The translations under genes and the position numbers were made by a program. DNA of 64,000 nt from Siphonodentalium dalli (Eukaryota > Mollusca > Scaphopoda > Gadilida > Siphonodentaliidae), in assembly GCA_032622095.1 (NCBI GenBank), contig CP136063.1, positions 207,315,934 through 207,379,933 on the forward strand, read 5' to 3'. Under the pieces are notes generated by a model. That model was given only the letters and a program-made list of their open reading frames with translations, had not been told where the DNA came from and made no database searches. Below are positions 37,115 through 47,282 of the stretch, piece after piece (position 1 is the stretch's first letter; each line of letters starts with the position of its first letter).

Positions 37115-38293
37115 TTTTATTTACCCATCGCACAAAACCTGCGTTTTGTAAAGTAAACCTGTCATTTTCCTCAGTTTTTAAATCGTTTCTGTGGTGCCCT
37201 CACAGTTGTTAGGTCAATCAAACTAATTAGCATTCACGACGTGCACAAACTGGAGTGCAGCTTAGAGCGAAATAGTTCGTTGGTATTTCTTTATATTTAA
37301 TCTAAGCTGGTCTTGTGCTAAGGGTATATATATGTTTTAGAGCGAAAGGGCATATCCGTTTACGAATTTTGTATCAATTGCGGTGAAATATGGACGATAA
37401 AAACGTCCCAAAATCACAATGACATAATTTAGGTCGATTGACGTCCCTAGCTATCTCCGCAACTTGCATATGCAATGGCATCACGAAAGTAGTACTAACC
37501 TAATAAAGCTACATTGACATAATAAACGTTACGTCTATTAGTCATGCTTTATGTAGGGAATAGAGGTAGTGAGCTGTGGATAAATTAAAATAGATGACGA
37601 TCGGTCACATTCGTGAGTCTGCTCTGGGTACATATATCTCTGCTTTTAGGAAAGGTCAAATAATACACAGATTGCTATTAAATCCCATTTGGCTGTTTAA
37701 TTACACATATATCAACGTAATATAATATACGGTATATATAAATTATGATATTTTTCGTTTCTGGGCGCCTTTAAAGTTAGTAATTAAAAGTCTAGCTGCT
37801 GGTATTCAATTTTGCACAAAATGTAGATTTTATTCGATTTTGTCCCTTTCGGCGGCCATTTTGAGACATACATTCTTCTGATATGGTTTACGAATAAGCA
37901 TTGCTAGTGCATATTTCAATGTATCACAAACTAATTGGTGAACCTACCGCATAATTTCAAAATTTTCCGATACCAACTGCCACTTTGGACTCCATGTTGA
38001 ATTTGGAATTTCCCCAAACCGGATTTTAGCGGATTTTGGATCTACTGTTCATCAAACCAATCCGCACATTTGAGACCAAAAGCGTCTTCTTTGCCGATGT
38101 ATTCCGGGTCTAACCGCCTAGCAACCATACTATTGGGAAATGTACAGATACGTTAAAAGATTTTTATTGGCTGATTATCTGAACAGTTCCCACCAATGAA
38201 TATGAATACTTCTGCGCTTGAGTTTTATTTAGGTAATTTAATAAAAGTATTTTCAATTATTTGGACTCAATGTCATAGTGTTCTCATATTCAG
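37115..38293. other. Gene-free stretch upstream of the helicase-RBR locus
   Basis: No domain or exon could be supported, although upstream exons or the promoter of the gene that starts at or before 38294 should lie here if the locus is complete. Two ATTTTGGCGG/GGCCATTTTG-type repeat motifs occur near 37850. Confidence 0.35.
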
Positions 38294-38386
38294 ATGGGAT
38301 ATACCAGAAAAACATGTATCGAGGCTCTAAGTCACAGCTCAACATTAGAAGAAGATATCCAGTATAGCTTGATGTTCGAAGAAGAT
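38294..38386 (+). CDS. Predicted exon of the split helicase-RBR locus
   Basis: A 93-nt open segment (31 codons) with a splice acceptor (TTCTCATATTCAG) immediately before 38294 and a strong donor (GAT|GTAAGG) at 38386. It begins with ATG and encodes MGYTRKTCIEALSHS followed by a Glu/Asp-rich stretch ending FEED. It ends on a codon boundary, and the next acceptor (TTTAATATTCAG, AG at 38807-38808) opens a phase-0 exon at 38809, so the two join in frame across a 422-bp intron. Whether the ATG is the true start or chance at an internal exon is unclear. Too short to stand out as a frame alone. Confidence 0.55.
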
Positions 38387-38808
38387 GTAAGGAAATTTAT
38401 ATAAACCCTTTCTTTACTATCGCACTCAGTTATAACAGTACATATCAGAATGGTTTATTATTAATCTCGGGGATGTTCATTACATATACGAAGACGACAC
38501 ACAGACAAATGGGCATGATGATTCCTATTTGTTTGCGGGAAATGTACAGATACCAATCGAAATATCATTAGAGTATATATTTCAAATGTTCCACTCAGCT
38601 GGCCACTTGGTTCCAGCTGGTCATTTTCAACAATTTACAAATTTTGTCAAATATGGAATAAGTAACGGAATTCACGTTGCTGAAGATAGGAGTTTAACTT
38701 GATGTTGGAATTTTTTGAATCATTAGGTGATAATTGATAATTGTGACTTACACTGCCATAAACATATTCATATGTGTAATAATAATGAAGTATGTGTTTA
38801 ATATTCAG

Positions 38809-40830
38809 ACACGAATTCAGATGACAGAACGTATGATGCTGACACAAGAAAGACAGAGCGGGGAGAATCGAATGGCAGAACTTGATAGGGAGGCACACGA
38901 AAGCTGGATGGAAGAGGCTCCGATGGCAGACCTTGCGATGGCTACACAAGAATGGCGAATAGAGGGGGGTCGGAGTGCAGAAATTGAGAGGCTGGAACCA
39001 GAAAAGCCGATAGAGGATGTTCGAACGGCAAAACTTGATTGCGAGGCAGACGAAAATCGGATACAAGATGCTCCTATTGCCGAACATGAGGGGGCGGCAC
39101 AAGACTGGCATAAAGAGGAAGATCGGACAACAGAACTTGAGATGCTGGAACAAGAAAGGCTGATAGAGGAGGTTCGATGTGCTGAACTTTGTACTGAGGC
39201 ACAAGAGAGTCAAAGCGAGGAGAACAAAATGGCAGAAATTGAGAAGGAGGCACAAGAAAGGCAGACAGATGAAGATCGGAATGCAGAGCTTGAGCGACTG
39301 AGACAAGAAAGGCAGAGACGGGTGTATCGACGGGCAGTTTTTGAGAGGATGGCACAAGAAAGACAACGAGAAGAGGTTCGAAAAGCAGAACTTGAAAAAA
39401 GGGCAGAACTGGAGAAGAAGGCACACAAATGGCAGAAAGAGGAAGATCGGAACGCAGAACTTGAGCGGCTGGTACAAGAAAAACGGATAGAGGAGGATCG
39501 AAGGGCAGAACATGAGAGGCTGGCACAAGAAAGGCGGAAAGAGGAAGATCGGAATGCAAAACTTGAGAGCCTGGCACAAGAAAGGCGGACAGAGGAGGCT
39601 CGAGTGGCAGCAGTTGAGAGACAGACCCACAAAAGGCGACAAAAACAGATTATGCGGGCAGATTGTAAGAGGTTGCTACAAGAAAAGCAGTCAGTGGAAG
39701 ATCGGAATGCAAAACTTGAGCGGGAGGCACAAGAAAGACAGAAAGCGGAAGATCGGAATGCAGAACTTGAGAGGTTGGCAAGAAAAAGGCAGAAAGAGGA
39801 AGATCGGAATGCAAAACTTGAGAGGCTGGCGCAAAAACGACGGACAGCGGAAGCTCGGGTGGCGATTGAGAAGAAGGGCCAAACAAGGCGAGAAAAGCGG
39901 ATTATGCGGGCAGAACGTAAGAGTCTGCTGACAGAAGGGTGGGTAGAGAAGGACTGTAGGACAGAGGCTGAGAGGCAGGCACACGAAAGGCGGCGAGAAA
40001 TTGAAGCCCCGCGTCGAAAAGAAGAATTAGCCTTATTAGAAACCTCATCTTACTTTGGAAAGCTGCCCCCTTATGAAAGTATACATGTACTGAAACATCG
40101 GATTCAAAGGCAGAAAGTCGACCGAAGATTTGCTGAAGACACTGAGGAACCCATTGGACGATTACAGACGGCGATGGACATCGATCGGAAATCTCATAAG
40201 ATGAGAGGCAATAGGCAATGTGTTGCTGTTGTAGAATCAAAGGGAGATAACATGTCGTCTGTCACATTAGATTCAATTGATAATATACACGAAGGCACTG
40301 CAATCTTGGCTGCTGAGTCTCTGTGTGAGGTTAGCACACCAGCAGACTTACATAGTACAAAAACTCTGGCAGCTGGTAGTCACGACCATAACACCAACTG
40401 GAGAAATTGCAGTGAGAAAGAACATGTCGAATCACAAAATAATATCTTAGAATTGGCTAAATTTCATACCATTTATCACCAAAATATTCATGTGACGTCT
40501 ATCCAGACTACATTAGCTGGTAGTTTAAGTGGTCAAGATCACATGGAAGTCGGTCAAATTGAGAGCGATAATAATGCTACTGATACACTATTATTCGTCA
40601 AAATACCAGAAATATTTCCAGACTTCAACTTCTATCAATATTTTCGATATTGGCTGCCCGAAGAGTTGCAGTTCAAAATTCGAGATGTCAAACATTGCAG
40701 TGGGTGTACTTTTATGAAGTTGGTCTTCAGCAGTAAAATTAGCTGTAATCAGGCTAAAACAGAACTAGAAAAACATATGGTGTCATGTACGTCAAAGATC
40801 GAGCTATCACTTTCGCCGCTTCGAAGATGA
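38809..40830 (+). CDS. Large exon: 17-residue charged repeat protein with C-terminal alpha/beta domain
   Basis: Open for 673 codons. The frame stays open upstream to an ATG at 38734, but that part reads as intron (Ile/Tyr-rich) and the splice site at 38808 is a better start. Residues ~20-400 are about 22 tandem copies of a 17-residue (51-bp) unit, consensus AELERLAQERQKEEDRN, with one 6-residue insertion at 39385-39402. Arg/Lys/Glu density suggests a long solvent-exposed helix. A polar linker follows. The last ~80 residues (from LLFVKIPEIFP, about 40588) have a beta-alpha-beta-beta-alpha-beta look, possibly RRM/ferredoxin-like. I infer it is the N-terminal part of the helicase-RBR gene continued at 40811 and 44045. 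The antisense frame is a shadow. Confidence 0.7.
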   Translation, partial: TRIQMTERMMLTQERQSGENRMAELDREAHESWMEEAPMADLAMATQEWRIEGGRSAEIERLEPEKPIEDVRTAKLDCEADENRIQDAPIAEHEGAAQDWHKEEDRTTELEMLEQERLIEEVRCAELCTEAQESQSEENKMAEIEKEAQERQTDEDRNAELERLRQERQRRVYRRAVFERMAQERQREEVRKAELEKRAELEKKAHKWQKEEDRNAELERLVQEKRIEEDRRAEHERLAQERRKEEDRNAKLESLAQERRTEEARVAAVERQTHKRRQKQIMRADCKRLLQEKQSVEDRNAKLEREAQERQKAEDRNAELERLARKRQKEEDRNAKLERLAQKRRTAEARVAIEKKGQTRREKRIMRAERKSLLTEGWVEKDCRTEAERQAHERRREIEAPRRKEELALLETSSYFGKLPPYESIHVLKHRIQRQKVDRRFAEDTEEPIGRLQTAMDIDRKSHKMRGNRQCVAVVESKGDNMSSVTLDSIDNIHEGTAILAAESLCEVSTPADLHSTKTLAAGSHDHNTNWRNCSEKEHVESQNNILELAKFHTIYHQNIHVTSIQTTLAGSLSGQDHMEVGQIESDNNATDTLLFVKIPEIFPDFNFYQYFRYWLPEELQFKIRDVKHCSGCTFMKLVFSSKISCNQAKTELEKHMVSCTSKIELSLSPLRR

Positions 40831-40952
40831 TGAAATCCAAGTTGCGACTCAGTCATACCGTGAAATATCTTCAGGCTAAACGATTTCTGAATCCAAAGAA
40901 ACACTTGGAGATGACATTACAAAATGGGAAGCAAGTCATAAATAGGAGGAGC
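40811..40952 (+). pseudogene. Frameshifted continuation of the large exon
   Basis: Just before the 40830 stop, coding-like sequence passes to the +1 frame: FEDDEIQVATQSYREISSG, a TAA at 40877-40879, then SESKETLGDDITKWEASHK, a TAG at 40943-40945 and EEL. The composition matches a normal soluble protein, unlike the competing frames. It runs exactly to the TA at 40953 where the 3.1-kb element begins, and the same frame resumes at 44045. One indel and two stops mark inactivation. Confidence 0.6.
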
Positions 40953-41779
40953 TACACGGTTAGAAAAAAGACCATCGCTTTAACGGTTTGAGACCGCGCA
41001 ACATCGCTGCCAACCTTTGCCCGTTAAACATACGGTCAGACCGTAACATGTTCCACGGTATAAAACCGTTTAAGTAACTGGCAGACCGTAACCAGTAACT
41101 GTCAGACCGTTGTATTGTTCACGGTTCAACACCGTTTAATTAATATCAACAACGTAACTAATAAAGGTCAGACCAATGGTATTTGTCATGGATCAACGCC
41201 AATTTTGTCCTCTTAATTTGCTGATTTACCATAGAATTAGCCAGGTTCCCATGGTAACAATATGATTTCCCTGTAGGCATTACGATTCATATGTTTTTGA
41301 ATGGTCGAAACTAGTATTATTCATAACTGAAAAATACATCTTAGTTCTTATGTTACGATCATAGTTTTGATTAAATGTAAATCCTCAATGCATAAAGTGA
41401 TAGACAATACATATGAAACTTTGCAGTTTGCAGAGGATCAAGCTTGTTATCTGCCTCGTAGAATTTAATCTGGAAAAAGGCTATAATGTGTTCGCCTTTC
41501 GCTAACTACTGTATGAATATGGCTGTAAATAAAAAACGATACTAGTAATAGCTGATAAGCCAACCCAATGAAACCCATCGGTATTATGAGTAATACTAAT
41601 TTCAACCATTCTAAAACATAAATCGGCATGCCCTTTTAAGCCATAAAAAGAACAAAGCTTCACAGTTAAAACTCAAATTTATGCACATGTAAAAGTTAAA
41701 TATCTTAATGGCATACTTTTTGGTAACATGTAAGGCGTGAGATTGTCCAGTCACTTGTAAACACAGTTTTTTGTTTTAA

Positions 41780-42273
41780 AGGTACGGTTGGCCTTGGCGG
41801 TGGGTATCCTGTGAAAATATTTCCACCCGTCAAAAAACGCCACAAACAGAAAGAACAACAAAATGTAGACTGACTTTGTCCGTACACAAATAAGAAATAT
41901 CGCATAAACAGTATGTTATTGTCATATATTTGACCATTGTTATGTAAACAAAAGTATAAAAAGTTACTTTTCCGGTGTTTGTTTATATTATGATGGTAAA
42001 CATAAAGAGCGTTCTTTGTTGGTGAATTCCTGATATGGAACGAATAAAGAGCGTTTATTCTATGTGTGTGTGTTTAGCCAGCAGCATTGTGCTGTCTTCT
42101 GTAACACAATCAGGCTCTTGCTTAGGTAAAATATAGTAAATCTTTATGATAACATGCTGTTTACGCGATGGTCATGGTATATATGAACGAAACTGTATGC
42201 GTTTTAATGTTTTTCTGTTTACGGTGATTGGAACAAATATGAATATTTTCGACAACTAAGGCCTCACGTGGCT
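41780..42273. mobile_element. TTAA-flanked MITE (AGGYACG family), copy 2
   Basis: A 494-bp element flanked by TTAA (41776-41779, 42274-42277), with ends AGGTACGGTTGGCC and GGCCTCACGTGGCT. It is closely similar over its length to 13096-13528, with extra sequence near 41960-42000. It is nested in the 3.1-kb element. Confidence 0.85.
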
Positions 42274-42304
42274 TTAACAGGTAAATCCGTAGATCATGAC
42301 AATA

Positions 42305-42792
42305 CAGTGCCAGTCAGGGAGAAGTGGTATTTTTAGGCGCACCTTTATTGCGATATTGAGCGTGCTTAATTTAGAAAAAGGCGTGATTATAGCACAATAC
42401 CAAATATATGTCGCGCTTATTTTTGCAATATTGAACTAACCGCGCTGAATCATACAGACCCGATAGTGTTATATTCATATTAGATAAATACTGTGCATAT
42501 ATTGTACATATAGTGTACACATAGCATTTACAACTATAATTATATACATATCTAAAACATTGTCTCTATTTATACAATAAACAATATAGAAGAAGCAATA
42601 ATTTGATTTAAATGTCACAATTTTGAGCGCAAGATGTCGTAATATTAAGCGCAAAATATTGAGATATTAAGCGCAAAATAGTGCAATAATATCACAAGCG
42701 ACATGCTTATAAGCGTTTCCACTTGCAATATTATTGCGATATTGGGGGCGAAAATAGCGAGCTTAATATAGCACTTCTTTTGACTGGTACTG
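42305..42792. mobile_element. Tc1/mariner-like MITE
   Basis: Ends CAGTGCCAGTCAGGGAGAAG and the complement of CAGTACCAGTCAAAAGAAG, flanked by TA on both sides. CAGTRCCAGTCAAA is a familiar Tc1-type terminus. The interior (488 bp) lacks transposase but repeats TTAAGCGCAAAATA-like motifs near 42630-42690. Nested in the 3.1-kb element, next to the TTAA MITE. Confidence 0.8.
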
Positions 42793-44044
42793 TATATCAA
42801 TAACAGCTAGTTGCGATTGGAACCTTCAAGGCAACAGCAGATCCCATAATAACTGTGCGCAATGACTTGGCGGCAATGTTCTCCTGTAGTCGCACATTTT
42901 CCATGAAATTTTAAAGCATGATGCATCAAACTGTATACTGGTATCACGACACTTATTATCAATATCAGTGAGTCAGCCAAAGATAGTTTGATAAGAACAT
43001 CCAACCAATAGTGTACTCCCGGTAAATTGTCGTAATAACTTGACGATAACATGGCGAATGATTACAATGTCTCATATCCACACGTTTCAAGGAAAATTGA
43101 TGAATTTGTCCGTGTAATTGTAAAGTTGAAATTGTTTTTGTGATCATCTGTCACTGCGCGGAGTCAGTTCATTGTTTCATGTGTTTTTGTTGACATTGAA
43201 GCTCTTGTGAATTACACTGGTGCGTACAGTACATGTACATGTATATCTCTCTTTTAAATGTACATGCATGTGCTTTGAAACAATCAGATTCAGAACACTG
43301 TCAACTGGATTGTCAATATTCTAATAGTAATAGCTGCTCGTTGAGTCGTTGTTGTGATTATTGTCACTATTGATTGACATCGAAGCTCGTGTTAATTGTA
43401 CCTGTATCCGCTTGTGTCAGTAAATGTGCCAGTGTTTTGATAGTAAGTCACAACACTGTCAATTTCAACATCAGCACTGAGTCGAATGTAGTCAGACCCG
43501 GAACATGCCATGATTCACATGAATCTCTACTCTCGAATTTAGTGGAAAATGTCAATGATTAAGCCGGTTTTCGCAGAATTGAAACTTGTCCGGTTATCAA
43601 AGGAACCGAAATCAGACCGTCTTAACAACTGTCCACAATCGAAAAGGTAACAGTTTCCCAAAAAACAATAGTTTGCGATCAACGATAAATCATATTAAAT
43701 GGCGAAGAAATGAGCTGAGTGCTAAAGTGAGAACTTAACCCGGAATGAGAATAACGTACCGTACTCATGATAATTCGTACGGACCCGCTTACACAGAATG
43801 AATGCCGGATTAATAATACACATTCAATATCAGCAGAGTAAGATTCAGTCATACTGTATGGAGTCATTGCCGTATATAATATGGTCGCCGATAAATATAC
43901 TATTAAATTTTGACGGCATGACTTAGACAATTTTCATGGGCACATAAAATAACGGTAAAAACCCGTCAAACTGATGAAACGGTATGGGACCGTCGATTAT
44001 GACGGCCCGAAACCGTCGAACCGACATTATTTTCTAACAGTGTA

Positions 44045-45440
44045 GAATTGCAAAAGAAAGAATTTGAAATATATGTCGAAAGCCTCATACGGAAACTAGC
44101 TCCTCCTCGCTTCATATGAAAAACGATTTGGATGTATAAATCAAGGTATATATAATGGTGCACTTAAACATTATAACTATCGTCACAATATCGTGAATGG
44201 GATAACAAATAACCAAGTATGCGTGCTAATAGGGTAGACTGGATCAGAAAAAAGCAAGCAGTTAATTCATTATCTACACAAATTCTGGAATCGTCGTCTG
44301 TACGCAACCGAAGAAAATTGCAGCCCCATACACTCGCGGGTAGCATCTTAGATGGGCACAGGGGTATGCAAATCGAGTACGAAGTTGCCGATCATTTCCT
44401 TTTGGACGATTGCCTAAAAGATAAGAACCTATCTGCTTATTCGCGTATCATTCTAGACGAAACTCACGAGCGGGCAATCTACACGGACCTATACTGCTCG
44501 GAGTGATCAAACAGTTACTGACGTCGCGTCCAGAACGTCGTCTTGTCATATCATCAGCCACTATAAATCCATAAACTATTTTGCAAATATTTCGATAACA
44601 AGTGCGAAGTTTTACATGTTCCAGGAAGGACATTTCCAGTCGACGTCATTGGAGTATTGACGATTATGACCAGTGCAGTATTGACAATTACGAAGCTGAA
44701 GCAGTTCGTAAGACTATCGAAATTCACTTGAATATGCCACCGGGAGATATCCTGATTTTCCTACCAACGCCACTTGATAATGAAAGGTGCTGCAGAGTGG
44801 AAGATCCGAGGCAGACGTCGAAGAGGATATTGAATACAATGTTTGGTTTCGTGCGAAAGAGGAGGGTACCATGTACCGACTTGAAATATGCGGTCACGCA
44901 TATTGCAAGAGCTGTTTGCAACGGCGGTTTGAAACACACGTGAAGTCTGCAGATTTCCCAATGAAATGCTGCGCTGAAAATTGCACAACAATGGGCTTTG
45001 AAGGACTTAAGAAACTTGCTTTCTAGTGGCGTTACTACGGAAACAGTTTAAAGTAGTGGATAATTTTGTGATAGTCAACAACAAGGATTCTCGGTTCTGT
45101 CCGACACAAGATTACCCATTGGTTTACCGTGTTACTGAACATAGCCTAAGATTTTACCCTGATGTTTGCGGAAGAGTGACAGATCGAGGCTGCCATGTTC
45201 AGCACCATCCTTACCTGGGATATCGTGCGAAGTAACCATCGTGCTAACGTAGCCAATGAGAGCATTCAGACATGACTTCTAACTGATGAGGACACTTGAA
45301 TGAACGTGTCCGAATGGCGAGAACTTAATTACGTCGAGAAGACCGGTATATGTCAGCTAAATGATTGCAGCGGTTGTAAACTGCTAATTTGTTGGGGTTA
45401 CATGGAGTTCTTCAGATAGTGATGGCTGCTACAACTTCTT
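44045..45440 (+). pseudogene. Decayed DExH-box helicase fused to RBR ubiquitin-ligase (DEAH11/12-like)
   Basis: Pieces in order across several frames: LQKKEFEIYVESLIRKL (44048); NNQVCVLIG, then a stop at 44235-44237 inside Walker A, which survives as TGSEKSK with the key Gly and Thr changed; LLDDCLKDKNLSAYS; motif II DETHER (44456-44473); motif III SAT (44554-44562); VPGRTFPVDV (44618); GDILIFLP (44743). RING1 remnants follow at once (RCCRVEDP near 44785; ICGHAYCKSCLQRRFETHV), then an IBR (RFCPTQDYPLVYRV, where a Cys has become Tyr) and a RING2 tail (LICWGYMEFF). Helicase C, winged-helix and OB domains are missing, implying an internal deletion. The family couples an RNA helicase core to an E3 ligase; this copy cannot be active. 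Confidence 0.85.
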
Positions 45441-45969
45441 GAGGGAAAACATAGTGTTTAGTACTAAAATATAGCTTTTAGTTATATTCAGTAAAATTGA
45501 TGGCTGCCACATAATCTTAGCGAAAGAACATGGTGTTTTCAGTTAACCCTATAATGACGGGAGCTTCCTGATTTTTTACGAAAACCCTATGCCAATACAT
45601 TCTCTTATATATGCGAGTCGACCATATGTCGCCTCGCATATATAAGAGAATGCATTGACCTAACAAAGTTTATATTATTTTTTTATAATTGTTAAAATTT
45701 GTAAGAAAAATGAAAACAATAATACAATATTTTTTAAGAATGTAGGAAACAAAGATAACATATGATAAAGAATGTAAGAACAAATTATAAAAACAATGAA
45801 AAAATCGTTAAAGAATGTAAGGAAAAATGATAAAATTGTTAAAGAATATAAGAAAAAATGTTAAATTTGTTTTAAATTGTAAGAAAGAAATGATAAAAAT
45901 TTAAATTTAATTTTTTTAATTTTTTTTAGGCCAATGCATTCTCTATATTGTCCAGAAGCAAATAATCAC
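45441..45969. other. AT-rich gene-free stretch with hairpin fragments
   Basis: Apart from the hairpin MITE listed separately, this is AT-rich with repeated TGTAAGAAAAAATGATAAAA-like units (45690-45900) and a half MITE end (GGCCAATGCATTCTCTATAT, about 45931). No gene. Confidence 0.55.
45593..45658. mobile_element. Hairpin MITE (CATTCTCTTATATATG family), copy 3
   Basis: Foldback CATTCTCTTATATATGCGAG ... CTCGCATATATAAGAGAATG, nearly perfect, followed by TTGACCTAAC. Same family as 29408-29475 and 29505-29567. Confidence 0.85.
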
Positions 45970-47282
45970 CCTTATAAAAACAATTCTGGTAAATATCCGA
46001 TAAACCATGGTTTACCAGACTCTACTCTGGTCAAATGTGGTAAAGTCAGGTTAACACTGGTATGCTCTGGTAAAAGACATGTAAACCCCATGTAAAAAGG
46101 ACACACCCTTGTAAATTCCATGTAAAGCATGGTTAAACTCAGGTTTACAGTAATATACTCTGGTAAAACACATGTAAACAGTGCACACCTTGTACATTCC
46201 AAATAAAGGCATCGGACAGTCAGGTTAACAATACTATATTCTGGTAAAGGCCACATACACCCACGTAATAAGCATACACTTCTAAATTGCAAGTAAAGGC
46301 AGGTTAACAATGATATATTCTCGTAAAAGTCATGTACACCCATGTGAAAAACATACACTTGTGAATTATAAGTATATCACGGTAACGTCATGTTAACACT
46401 GATATACTCTGGTAAGTGTCATGTGCACCCATGTAAAATTACATACCCGTGTACATTCCAAGTAAACCATGGGGTACCACACTCGTCAAATGCTTGTGAA
46501 ACATGACATACATGGAGAAAACACATGTAAATCAGAACACGCTGTAGTAAATCACTGAAAAAACGCTCGTTAACTGTTTTTATTATTTTTTTTTCATTTC
46601 TGAATATATCTGCTATTTAGTAAAAAAAATAAACGCTCCATAAAAGACGATTTACTTCAAAAATCGTCAGTTACTTCAAAAGGTTGGCGCTACAACCTTG
46701 ATGTTTTTTATAGTTGGTTCCAGTCAGATGGAATTTGTAAATAACGGAGATCTACATTTATTCCCTAGTATTAATGATATGTGGCAGCTAATAACGCATC
46801 AATTGAATGAGGTGAAGTAATTCCACACAATAATATATAAGTAATATAAGGGAATTGATCGTATAAATCTTAGTCATATTCCTAGACTAAAGTCTGGTAC
46901 GTTGTCCTGGGAGCAGTTCAGACTTACACTACCGATACTTCAGAACGCATTTCAATCTGGTATAATAATTTAGGTGGGTTGGGTTTTTGTATATGTAAGT
47001 CCAAAATGTTAACAACCCTGGAATCCAATCAATCACAAAATTACGGGTTCATAGGTTACAATATTGTTCATGTCTGTACGTAATGGTAATACACCAGGAT
47101 TTATTAGAGTATAATGTAAATGGAGTAGACCACACCTTTACATGTAATTTAGAAGGGTATGAACATCTTGCGTGGTTTTTACCAGATTATATCATTGTTT
47201 ACCAAACTTAACTCATTTTACTAGAACAGGGCCTTGTAAATCATGGTTTGCCGCGGTATTTTACCAGCGTTATTTTACAAGG
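45970..47282. mobile_element. 1.3-kb TIR element with tandem core
   Basis: The left end CCTTATAAAAACAATTCTGG and the complement of the right end (CCTTGTAAAATAACGCTGG) match, and pairing continues for about 50 bp (GGTAAA..ATACC..AAACCATG.TTTAC). From 46015 to about 46500 the core is five or six ~85-bp units (CTCTGGTAAAAGTCATGTA, ACCCATGTAAAAA, ACACTTGTAAATTCC, GGTTAACA-TGATATA). No transposase frame. A partial copy lies at 9350-10090. Confidence 0.75.

Larger units (their letters stand above)
40955..44042. mobile_element. 3.1-kb TIR element inserted in the coding exon (CACTA-like ends)
   Basis: The ends are CACGGTTAGAAAA (40955) and TTTTCTAACAGTG (to 44042), inverted repeats with one mismatch in 13. 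TA lies on both sides (40953-40954 and 44043-44044). Subterminal regions are dense in ACGGT/ACCGT motifs (40980-41160 and 43950-44030), as often seen in CACTA/EnSpm elements, where the transposase binds subterminal repeats. No transposase frame is seen, so the copy is non-autonomous. Two other elements lie within it (41780-42273 and 42305-42792). Superfamily assignment is tentative; the boundaries are strong because they restore a reading frame across the host exon. Confidence 0.8.

Noticed and set aside
38734-38808. ATG at 38734 as the start of the charged-repeat protein
   Set aside because: The first 25 codons look like intron (AT-rich, hydrophobic) and a good acceptor at 38807-38808 joins in phase with an upstream exon.
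38647-39984. Long minus-strand Cys/Pro/Phe/Ser-rich frames opposite the charged repeat
   Set aside because: They are antisense shadows of the Glu/Arg/Ala-rich 17-residue repeat and end where it ends.
41222-41245. GGTTCCCATGGTAAC as an RFX X-box
   Set aside because: The match is good but isolated, with no gene start nearby, and is expected by chance in 64 kb of repeats.
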